Assembly: GCA_045637425.1 (NCBI GenBank)
Contig: JAZTZL010000028.1
Location: 1-64,000, forward strand
Direction: 5' to 3'
DNA from: CAJGBR01 sp045637425
GTDB lineage: Bacteria > Bacteroidota > Bacteroidia > Bacteroidales > Rikenellaceae
DNA: 64,000 nt
A model generated the notes under the pieces. It ran no database searches and had not been told where the DNA came from. It saw only the letters and a program-made list of their open reading frames with translations. Shown here in pieces: positions 34,859 to 42,963 of this stretch. The position numbers and the translations under genes are program-made. The number at the start of each line of letters is the position of its first letter. The first letter of the stretch is position 1.

Positions 34859-37168
34859 GTGAAACTTTTCAACTACATAGCAATTGCTCTATCGGTACTG
34901 CTGGCGAGTTGTTCGCTCACTCGCTACGTACCCGAAGGCGAACGACTGCTGACTAAAAATACAGTCAAGATTCAACGAGAAAAAGGCGTGACCAAAGACA
35001 AGGCTTACCAAGCAGAAGAATTGTCAAAATACATCATTCAGCGACCTAATAAGAGATTGTTGGGCAACCAATTCTATCTCAGAATCTACAACTTGCAAGA
35101 TACTGCCAAGTTCTCGTGGTGGAGCCGTATGATGAGAAAAATCGGACAGCCTCCCGTGGTGTTCGACTCGCTGAAGATGGTAAATTCGACTCGCGAAATC
35201 AGCCGATATCTCAACAACTGCGGTTTCCTGCAGAACTCTGTGTCGGCTACGACTACAACCAGCAACCGCAAAGTAAAAGTAAAATACGAAATCAAAGAGG
35301 GCAAACCGTGGCGTTTAGGCGAATTAAGTTATATATTCAGCGACAAATCATTACAATCATTAGTATTAGCCGACTCGGCAAATACGCTGCTGCATACCGG
35401 CGAATTATTCAATATCGCAATGCTTGATGCCGAACGTAAACGCATCGCAGAATTGCTACAAAACCAAGGCTATTACGCATTCACTATCAACAATATATCA
35501 TTTTTGGCAGACTCGCTGAACAAGGAACACACAATTAATATTCGAACCATAGTCCGACAAAATCAACTCGGTTATGACGCTAAAGGATTCCCCATCAGAG
35601 AGATGAACCGAGTCTATCGGATACGAAACATTGAGGTCAATATGGACTTCGATCCGACGCTGGCAATGACCGATTCGACCTATGAAAACCGACTCGACAC
35701 CACCGTTTTCAATGGAATAAAATTCCTGACTTCGGGCAGTTTCAATGTACGACCAGACGTATTCCTCAAGGCGATAAATATATATCCTGGTGATGTATAT
35801 GATGCCGAACAAGTCAAAAAGGCATACGACAACATAATGAGATTCAATTACTTCAAGACTGCTGTATTCACGTTCAAAGATGTAACTGATTCTACAAATA
35901 ATCAAGCAGGTCGAGGAGAAATTGACTTCAAAATTAACTGCACACCCAGACTCAAACAGGGCTACAAACTTGAGGTTGAGGCTACGACAAGTTCCGACTA
36001 CTACGGACTGCTGTTCACCGTCGGATACACTAACCGCAACCTGATGAAGGGCATCGAAACACTTGACCTCAACCTGACTGGTGGTTACGAAATTATGCGA
36101 ACATCGGGCAGACAAAATTCCTATGAATTCGGCATTTCGTCACTGCTGACGTTCCCGCAACTCTTCCTGCCGTTTAGCAAAAACTATGAAAATAGCCTAT
36201 CTTCGCCGAGAACAAAACTTTCACTCTCGGCGAATATTCAGGATAGACCTTATTATCAACGACTTCTGGCTGGCGCCGCAATGGGTTATAGCTGGAATTC
36301 GGGTAAATATTGGACATTTTCGGTGAATCCGATTGATGTGAGTCTGATTAAACTCTATTCGATTAATCCCGACTTCTTCAACTCGCTGTTGAACCCCTAC
36401 CTGAAACGCAGTTACGAGTCGCAACTGATTGCAGGTCTGTCGAGTTCGTTCCTGATGAACAATTCAAAACGTGGGCAATTCCGCAATACCACCATACTCA
36501 GAATGAACTTCGAAACATCGGGGAATCTGCTCAATATGCTGTCAAATCTATTACTGACAAGCCAGGGCGATACAGAAGACCCTCACTACAAGTTCCTGGG
36601 TATCAGATATGCTCAATATGTCAGAGGCGAAGCTAATTTCAGTTACCGCATTCCGCTGGGAGCAAAGACGGCACTAGTCTACCGTCTGTTCGGTGGCCTG
36701 GGCGTAGCGTACGGCAACTCGAGTTCTGTACCTTTTGAGCGAATGTTCTACTGCGGGGGTAGCAACTCGATGCGTGGCTGGCAGGCTCGAACATTGGGTC
36801 CGGGCAACTCAACAATCGTACGCCCCGAATATCCGCAACAACTCGGTAATGTCAAACTCGAAACAAACCTCGAACTGCGTTTCCCCATTGCCAACATCTT
36901 CCACGGAGCAGTGTTCTGCGACTTGGGTAACGTTTGGCTCACAGGTAGCGGCGTAACCGAAGAGTCAGAATTCAAATGGAACAATTTCTATCGTCAGTTT
37001 GGATTCAATACAGGTATCGGAACCCGACTTGATTTCGGATTCTTCATATTAAGACTCGACTGGGGTATCAAACTCTACAACCCAAACGAATTGCCAGACT
37101 GCCGCTGGATTGACTCATTCAGACTGAAAAACACCACGCTGAATTTCGCAGTAGGCTACCCGTTCTAG
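34859..37168 (+). CDS. OMP85 (BamA/TamA) family outer membrane lipoprotein
   Basis: This 769-residue protein starts at GTG 34859, giving a lipoprotein signal (MKLFNYIAIALSVLLASC). The TTG at 34847 lies inside the previous gene and is rejected. Residues about 20-400 contain POTRA-like repeats, and the rest is the membrane beta-barrel with the lock-motif region GGSNSMRGWQARTLGPG. A lipid-anchored OMP85 protein of this type is common in Bacteroidota in addition to BamA and may insert or export outer-membrane material. Its stop lies 2 bases from the stop of the convergent apbE. Confidence 0.88.
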   Translation: MKLFNYIAIALSVLLASCSLTRYVPEGERLLTKNTVKIQREKGVTKDKAYQAEELSKYIIQRPNKRLLGNQFYLRIYNLQDTAKFSWWSRMMRKIGQPPVVFDSLKMVNSTREISRYLNNCGFLQNSVSATTTTSNRKVKVKYEIKEGKPWRLGELSYIFSDKSLQSLVLADSANTLLHTGELFNIAMLDAERKRIAELLQNQGYYAFTINNISFLADSLNKEHTINIRTIVRQNQLGYDAKGFPIREMNRVYRIRNIEVNMDFDPTLAMTDSTYENRLDTTVFNGIKFLTSGSFNVRPDVFLKAINIYPGDVYDAEQVKKAYDNIMRFNYFKTAVFTFKDVTDSTNNQAGRGEIDFKINCTPRLKQGYKLEVEATTSSDYYGLLFTVGYTNRNLMKGIETLDLNLTGGYEIMRTSGRQNSYEFGISSLLTFPQLFLPFSKNYENSLSSPRTKLSLSANIQDRPYYQRLLAGAAMGYSWNSGKYWTFSVNPIDVSLIKLYSINPDFFNSLLNPYLKRSYESQLIAGLSSSFLMNNSKRGQFRNTTILRMNFETSGNLLNMLSNLLLTSQGDTEDPHYKFLGIRYAQYVRGEANFSYRIPLGAKTALVYRLFGGLGVAYGNSSSVPFERMFYCGGSNSMRGWQARTLGPGNSTIVRPEYPQQLGNVKLETNLELRFPIANIFHGAVFCDLGNVWLTGSGVTEESEFKWNNFYRQFGFNTGIGTRLDFGFFILRLDWGIKLYNPNELPDCRWIDSFRLKNTTLNFAVGYPF

Positions 37169-37170
37169 AG

Positions 37171-38154
37171 CTACTCAACCACTGAGAGATTGGGAGTACG
37201 GAAAGTGCGGAATTCGCCATCTTGGTCATATATCAGCAACGCATCAATCTCAGGGTGCGCAGCCAGATATTCCTTGGCTGCATCTGTGCCAATGAGCATA
37301 AGATACGTTCCCAGCACGTCTGCCGTAGCTGCGTCCTTAGCAATAACCGTAGCCGATAACAGCGAACTGACTACCGGTTCTCCCGTGATAGGATTAATCG
37401 TATGAACAATCTTTCGACCTGTCGAATCGGTGTAGAACTTTCGGTAGTTACCTGAAGTCGCTAATCCGCGATTCTTCATCTTAAGCTTTATTATAAGGTC
37501 ATTACCTGGGATATAATTACCCTCGCGAGGGGAATCGATACCAATAATCCAGGGCTGTCCTGTTGGTTTTTCGCCTTTGGCATATATCTCTCCTCCAATT
37601 TCAATCAGGTAGTTTTCGTAGCCATAATGGTCAAAAAGTTCTGCCACCTTATCCACCGTGTAACCCTGCGCTATGGCATTAAGGTCGATTTGAACGCGCG
37701 AATCAGCCTTTACCAATCGGTTATCCTTAATCGTAATCTTTTCATATCCAACGAATTGCAACAGCGAATCAACATTGGGCGATTGCACAGCCTTATCCGC
37801 ACCAAAGCCATAAGCTCTGACAAGTGGCATTACAGTAACATCGAACATTCCGTTGGTCATTCTACTGAACTCCTGCGCGTAATTAATGCAATAGCTCAGG
37901 TGGTCGTCTAACGAATCGCTCTGGTTGCGATTGATTTTAGACAGTTGCGAGGCCTTGTTGTATATCGAGAGCGACTCGTCAATTCGGTCAAAAAGCGAAT
38001 CAATCGAGTGGCACAACCCTGCAACAGTGTCCTGCGCAATCACAATATGATATGTCGAGCCCTGAGCAAATCCGTTCAAGACTACATTCTTTTGTTGTTT
38101 TCCACAAGCAGCAACCAAAAACATTGCTGCAAAAAGAGCTATTCCATATTTCAT
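37171..38154 (-). CDS. apbE: FAD:protein FMN transferase, ApbE family lipoprotein
   Basis: This 327-residue lipoprotein has lipobox LVAAC with Cys17. ApbE attaches FMN by a phosphoester bond to Thr or Ser of exported flavoproteins such as the RnfG/RnfD and NqrB/NqrC subunits. Motifs are DLNAIAQGYTVDKVA, IGGEIYAKG, ATSGNYRKFY, HTINPITGEPV and the metal-binding DAATADVLGTYLMLIG. The start is the ATG at 38154, since the GTG at 38163 lies in the promoter. No flavoprotein target is in the window. Confidence 0.93.
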   Translation of the reverse strand: MKYGIALFAAMFLVAACGKQQKNVVLNGFAQGSTYHIVIAQDTVAGLCHSIDSLFDRIDESLSIYNKASQLSKINRNQSDSLDDHLSYCINYAQEFSRMTNGMFDVTVMPLVRAYGFGADKAVQSPNVDSLLQFVGYEKITIKDNRLVKADSRVQIDLNAIAQGYTVDKVAELFDHYGYENYLIEIGGEIYAKGEKPTGQPWIIGIDSPREGNYIPGNDLIIKLKMKNRGLATSGNYRKFYTDSTGRKIVHTINPITGEPVVSSLLSATVIAKDAATADVLGTYLMLIGTDAAKEYLAAHPEIDALLIYDQDGEFRTFRTPNLSVVE

Positions 38155-38162
38155 AATCGGCA

Positions 38163-38170
38163 CAAATTTA
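38163..38170 (-). promoter_or_regulatory. Promoter -7 box for apbE
   Basis: Reverse complement TAAATTTG lies only 9 bases before the ATG, so the leader would be almost absent. Confidence 0.55.
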
Positions 38171-38250
38171 GTTGTTGCTATAAAATCAAGCGCAAATTTA
38201 ATAATTCTTTTAGAAATTTCATAAAATCAGCTGGATAACACATAACTACA

Positions 38251-38280
38251 AAAAAAGGAGTGCCGATGACACTCCTTTTT
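38251..38280 (-). terminator. Rho-independent terminator of the POT transporter gene
   Basis: AAAAAGGAGTG pairs with CACTCCTTTTT around a short loop. On the minus strand it ends in a run of T and lies 21 bases after the transporter stop. Confidence 0.85.
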
Positions 38281-38300
38281 ATATTATATAATCAAACCGA

Positions 38301-40136
38301 TTACTTAGTAACACTCTCCAGACGTTTCATCATAACGAACATAAAGAGAGCCGACAGCAAGCAGAGAACTACGAACACTGTCCATACAGCCCAAAGTGGC
38401 AGACCTGCCCAGAGGAAACCACCTACGGCAACAAGCATATTACCGATAGCAGTTGCTACGAACCAACCACCCATCATCAAACCTTTGAGTTTTGGAGGCG
38501 CAACCTTAGATACGAATGATATACCCATCGGTGAAAGCAACAACTCAGCAAAAGTCAGAATGAGGTATGTGAAAATCAACCAATAAGATGATGTGCGAGT
38601 TTCGGGATTTGTTTCAGCCTTGATAGTAGCAAGTTTAGCTGTTGCTGCTGCTATTGTTTCTTGATTTGCCTCAGCATCTGTTGCTGCAGCCAAAATAACA
38701 GCTTGAGCATTGTACACTTCTGTGAATACCGGGCGAGTCTTGTCGTTGAGTTTACCCATAAAGTCCTTTGCACTCTTAAGGTTCACACCCAACACTTTGT
38801 CTGCTTCAACACCAGAATCAGCCAAAGCCTTCAATTTTGCATCATCAACACTCTTCAACATATCCACGTTAGTTGCATAAGTGTAGCACTCTTTAGCCAA
38901 TACCTCAGCCTTTGCAACTGCGATTGAGCGACCTTGTTGGTCAGGTGTATTCAGACCGTTTGAACCGAATGCCATAACTGCGAAACCAATAGCTGCAACC
39001 AACATACCGTAAGCAATCTTACGCGGAGCTGATGGTTCCTTGCCACTCTTAGCCAATGAACCGAAGATTGCCATTGATACCGGAGTGAGGGCTACGACAT
39101 AGAACGGGTTGAACTGTTGGAAAATCGGAGCTGCGATACCAATGCTTGCATCAGCGCCAATACCCATTGCGCGGTAAACAAGGAACAGCAATACTGCAGA
39201 GGCAATTACTCCTGAAACAAGTTTACCCTTCTTCGATTCGCTTTGGAAGATTGAGAATGTAGCATATACAGCAACGATGATGAGAGCAAGATTCCAAACA
39301 TCAAACAACATAGTTTCAAGACCGAATGCTGTAGTTGCAGTAAACTCGTCAGCGAAATATGTAAGAGTCAAACCGTTTTGGTGGAATGCCATCCAGAAGA
39401 AGATAACAACGGCAAATACAAGGCAGAGAGCCACGATGCGTTGTTTAGTTTCTGCCGGTGTGAGGGTATCCTCAATCTTAGCAGCTGCATCGCCTTTTTT
39501 CTTACCACCTTCAACGTGACGGAATGTCGAACGGAATGCGTAATAGATGAGGATTGAAGCAATCAAAGCAACGCAAGCTACTGCGAATGCGAAGTGGTAT
39601 GCGTCATTTGAAGAGAAGTTCCACGCGTCCATTGCGTACTGTTTGATGCCAACGGCTGTAGTCGGAGCAAACAATGAACCAACGTTAATAGCCATATAGA
39701 AGAGCGAGAAACCAGAGTCGCGTTTGTCTGCATATTTCGGATCGTCATAGAGGTTACCAACCATAACCTGGAGGTTACCTTTGAACAAACCTGTACCGAG
39801 ACTGATGAGCACCAATGCAGCCATCATCGCAATCATAGCGACTGTATCGCCACCCAATGGGAATGACAACAACACATATCCGGCAAACATAACCGAGATA
39901 CCGATTGTTACCATTTTACCAAAACCGAACTTATCGGCCAACATACCACCTACAAGAGGCATAAAGTATACCAAGCCGAGGAAAGTTGAATAGATAGCTC
40001 CTGCAGTACCGGCAGCAAGACCGAAGTTCTCGCGCAGGAAGAGTGCAAATACGGCCAACATTGTGTAGTAGCCGAAACGTTCGCCTGTGTTAGCGAGTGC
40101 CAACGCATAAAGACCTTTAGGATGTCCTTTGAACAT
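38301..40136 (-). CDS. POT-family proton-coupled di/tripeptide transporter with a large insertion
   Basis: This 611-residue MFS transporter of the POT/PTR family imports small peptides with protons. The ExxER motif appears as NTGERFGYY at residues 16-24, and LGTGLFKGNLQVMVG is the second family signature. Twelve or more membrane segments are visible. Residues about 396-516 are not membrane-like: this 120-residue, Ala, Lys, Asp and Glu-rich helical insertion lies between membrane segments near the C-terminus. Usual family length is about 450-520, so this explains the extra size. It lies 125 bases downstream of the unknown gene and the S9 peptidase gene. Confidence 0.92.
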   Translation of the reverse strand: MFKGHPKGLYALALANTGERFGYYTMLAVFALFLRENFGLAAGTAGAIYSTFLGLVYFMPLVGGMLADKFGFGKMVTIGISVMFAGYVLLSFPLGGDTVAMIAMMAALVLISLGTGLFKGNLQVMVGNLYDDPKYADKRDSGFSLFYMAINVGSLFAPTTAVGIKQYAMDAWNFSSNDAYHFAFAVACVALIASILIYYAFRSTFRHVEGGKKKGDAAAKIEDTLTPAETKQRIVALCLVFAVVIFFWMAFHQNGLTLTYFADEFTATTAFGLETMLFDVWNLALIIVAVYATFSIFQSESKKGKLVSGVIASAVLLFLVYRAMGIGADASIGIAAPIFQQFNPFYVVALTPVSMAIFGSLAKSGKEPSAPRKIAYGMLVAAIGFAVMAFGSNGLNTPDQQGRSIAVAKAEVLAKECYTYATNVDMLKSVDDAKLKALADSGVEADKVLGVNLKSAKDFMGKLNDKTRPVFTEVYNAQAVILAAATDAEANQETIAAATAKLATIKAETNPETRTSSYWLIFTYLILTFAELLLSPMGISFVSKVAPPKLKGLMMGGWFVATAIGNMLVAVGGFLWAGLPLWAVWTVFVVLCLLSALFMFVMMKRLESVTK

Positions 40137-40261
40137 AAGTGAAAGTTTTTTTAGTTTTTAAAATATTTATTGAATTTATTGTTTCTACAATGCCATTAAA
40201 CGTATAAACTTACAATAAAATTTCGATACTTTCGCAACTTATTGTAATATTTTCCGAATGG

Positions 40262-40618
40262 TCATTTTAGTCTGTCATTCAAAATGCGTGTATACCAAAC
40301 TTTTGTTAGATCATTAATACTGAAAAAATCCTCTATGCCTGAGGCTGTTCGGAAAATGTATCCGTCCTCTACAGCTTCGATCATCGCACTCTCCACGGTG
40401 ATAATGCTATCACCGAAAATCTCTCCCAAACGGACAAAGTATCCTTCGGTGAGCGAGTAAGCATATTCTCCGAGTCCCTCAACACAGAGTCCAGGAAACC
40501 GACAACAACCATATTCCGGATTGTTGTATGTGCGCTGAATAACACAGTAGCTGAGCTTTTCGGGCTCTGTGCAGATACGTTCAGCAAAAAAATCTAACGA
40601 GAAGCTAATGGTATGCAT
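40262..40618 (-). CDS. Unknown cytoplasmic protein between peptidase and peptide transporter
   Basis: This 118-residue protein has no signal peptide or membrane segment. It is rich in Cys (five, including an adjacent pair), Glu and aromatic residues and looks like an alpha/beta domain. I do not recognise it. It starts 16 bases after the stop of the S9 peptidase gene and is followed by the POT transporter gene, which suggests one transcript. A regulatory or adaptor role in peptide uptake is speculation. Confidence 0.55.
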   Translation of the reverse strand: MHTISFSLDFFAERICTEPEKLSYCVIQRTYNNPEYGCCRFPGLCVEGLGEYAYSLTEGYFVRLGEIFGDSIITVESAMIEAVEDGYIFRTASGIEDFFSINDLTKVWYTRILNDRLK

Positions 40619-40634
40619 ACCTTATAGTTTGTGA

Positions 40635-42620
40635 TTATTTCAAATAATCCTCAAAATAGAGCGTAACCTTGTTCATCAAGTGTACTCGGTCTTTGCCCAT
40701 TACGTTGTGTTCGTGGCGAGGATATGGGAAGTAATCAACCTGAATATTGTTCACAACACACTCGCGAATGAAACTGAGACTGTGCTGCCACAAAACTACG
40801 GGGTCAATAGCACCTTGGCAGATGAGCAATTTACCCTTCAAGTTTTTAGCCTGATTGATGAGCGATACCTTCTTAAAGCCTTCTGCATTTGTAGCTTCTG
40901 TTTCCATATAACGTTCGCCATACATCACCTCATACCATTTCCAATCGATTACAGGGCCACCTGCTACGCCAACTTTGAACACGTCAGGATAGTTCGTAAT
41001 CAACGAGATAGTCATAAAACCACCGTAGCTCCAACCGTGAACACCGATGCGGTCGGCATCAACCCACGAATGAGATTTGAGCCACTCGATACCCTTCATC
41101 TGGTCAGCCATTTCGGCTTGACCACATTGACGGTGAATAGCCTTTTCATACTCTGCGCCGTGGTATTGTGTACCTCGGTTATCCATAACGAATACAACGT
41201 AACCGCGTTGAGCCATATACATCTCCCAGCGACGCAAGTTAGCGCAGAATGTATTATTAACCATTTGGCTATGAGGACCTCCATAGACATAGAGGATTAC
41301 GGGATATTTCTTTGCGGGGTCGAAGTCAATCGGGTAGATGAGTCGGTAGTAATTGTCAAACTTGCCATCTGCACTCTTAACTGAACCCAGTTCAATCTTG
41401 GTGTAGTTGTATTCTGTTGTTGGGTTCGGAGCCTCGAAAAGTGTGCGGCACACCTTACCATCAGTAGAAGCCACATTTACTACGCGGGGAACATTCAGCG
41501 ATGAGTAGTTATCAACGAACCACTTGCGGTCTGGCGAGAGCGAGCAATAGTGCCAACCCGGAGCGTGTGTCAAACGCATTGTTTTACCACTCTTGATATC
41601 CACCTTGCAGAAGTGTTGTTCAACGGGCGAGAATTCAAATGAATTATAATATACACATTTGTCGTCTTGAGCAACATAGAAGATATCACCATCTACTTTA
41701 GCCAATCGGCGGCAGTTCCACTTGTTTGTTTTGGCATTGCGTTCGTAGAGATAGAGGTTCCAATAGCCATCACGCACGTTTGTTGAGTAGATAAATCTGT
41801 TGGGATCTTCTCCGATGAAGCGCAACGGATAAGATGGTTCAACATAGCGTGGGTCAGTATCCACGCACACTTGTTCTACGAATTCGCCCGTAGCTGCGCA
41901 GTATGAGTTCAAGTGCATCTCTTTCTGAGCACGATTGAGCACCTGAATGTAGATAAGTTTACCGTCGGGGCTCCAAGTGATATTCGTCAAGTAGCGTTCT
42001 TCGTCGAAATCAGTAACCTTACACCACACAGTTTTGCCATTTTGGGTATTATAAATACCGAGAGAAACGCGCTCAGAGGGAAGTCCGTTCTGCGGGTATT
42101 TGATATTTACCAACGAGCCTGTACGGGTAGTAATGTCAAGCAGCGGGAAATCAGCAACTTTGCTCACATCTTTCTGGTAGAATGCCACACTGAGTCCGTC
42201 TGGTGAAGGGAAAATACCACCTTTGATACCAAACTCATTGCGGCTCACTTCGCTACCGCTAACGATATTTGGATCGCTCTCTGAGGTAATAGCCACTTTA
42301 TTGTCATCGAGCTCATAATAAAGGTTATTGCCTTTAACAAAGTAGCGAGGCTTGTCAGTTGTTTTGGTTGCTGGTTTATCAGCAGGTTTTACCACAGCAG
42401 CCTTGCCATTTGTAGGATAAAACCACTCAATCTTATCGCCTACACCAGTCGAGTAGATTGTCTTTCCTTTGGCATCTGCGCCCCATTTTACGGGAAAGCC
42501 CTTAGGCGAGAGTGCCGAATTGAGAATTGCATCTTCCATAGTCAGCAATTTTCGTTCTTGACCCTGAGCAAATGTAACTGAAGTCAGGGCTGTCAAAATC
42601 AATAATAGGTATCTTTTCAT
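40635..42620 (-). CDS. S9 family (dipeptidyl peptidase IV-type) exported peptidase
   Basis: This 661-residue protein has a signal peptide (cleavage near AQGQ, about residue 20), an N-terminal beta-propeller (about 100-400, SPDG repeats) and a C-terminal alpha/beta hydrolase domain. The triad is Ser531 (GWSYGGFM), Asp606 (GAIDPVV) and His636 or His638 (RHEHNV). The N-terminus-binding glutamate region reads SRNEFGI and not the DW.YEEE of true DPP4, so the exact specificity is open. It probably releases dipeptides or tripeptides in the periplasm for the POT transporter encoded downstream. Confidence 0.88.
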   Translation of the reverse strand: MKRYLLLILTALTSVTFAQGQERKLLTMEDAILNSALSPKGFPVKWGADAKGKTIYSTGVGDKIEWFYPTNGKAAVVKPADKPATKTTDKPRYFVKGNNLYYELDDNKVAITSESDPNIVSGSEVSRNEFGIKGGIFPSPDGLSVAFYQKDVSKVADFPLLDITTRTGSLVNIKYPQNGLPSERVSLGIYNTQNGKTVWCKVTDFDEERYLTNITWSPDGKLIYIQVLNRAQKEMHLNSYCAATGEFVEQVCVDTDPRYVEPSYPLRFIGEDPNRFIYSTNVRDGYWNLYLYERNAKTNKWNCRRLAKVDGDIFYVAQDDKCVYYNSFEFSPVEQHFCKVDIKSGKTMRLTHAPGWHYCSLSPDRKWFVDNYSSLNVPRVVNVASTDGKVCRTLFEAPNPTTEYNYTKIELGSVKSADGKFDNYYRLIYPIDFDPAKKYPVILYVYGGPHSQMVNNTFCANLRRWEMYMAQRGYVVFVMDNRGTQYHGAEYEKAIHRQCGQAEMADQMKGIEWLKSHSWVDADRIGVHGWSYGGFMTISLITNYPDVFKVGVAGGPVIDWKWYEVMYGERYMETEATNAEGFKKVSLINQAKNLKGKLLICQGAIDPVVLWQHSLSFIRECVVNNIQVDYFPYPRHEHNVMGKDRVHLMNKVTLYFEDYLK

Positions 42621-42963
42621 ATCATTTTTTGGTTATTTTCTGGGCGTAAAGATACAAAATTTGAATCATTATACCGAAGATCTGCGTTAATATGTTTCAA
42701 AGCTGAATTTACACTCAAATGTTTTTCCTTAACGCAACACACTTTTAATAAACAAATTACGCCTTTCAAATCTGAATCAACGAACCAACGAAAAGTTTCT
42801 ATCATTTGAGCCGATGGTCCCGTCAAAACAATTTTATTACATAAGAGAAAAGTGTACACTCACTTTCAGACGTAAAGTCCGTACAAAAAAATCAAGCGGA
42901 AAGATTGTGAATCTTCGGGAAATAATTGCTACCTTTGGGGTGAGTATAAAATTTTATAACACA
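42621..42963. promoter_or_regulatory. 343-base divergent region between two peptidase genes
   Basis: It holds the likely promoters of both genes. On the minus strand TATCTTTA (reverse of 42647-42654) approximates the -7 box of the S9 peptidase gene. On the plus strand TACCTTTG at 42930-42937 is the -7 box of the S46 gene, 26 bases before its ATG. The centre is AT-rich with no recognised gene. An 80-codon minus-strand frame there is discussed under rejected items. Confidence 0.55.

Noticed and set aside
42617..42859. 80-codon minus-strand frame whose stop overlaps the S9 peptidase start as ATGA
   Set aside because: The overlap looks like translational coupling, but the frame contains the likely promoter of the peptidase gene, has no recognisable motif and its composition follows the AT-rich spacer. 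Conservation in relatives would reopen it.
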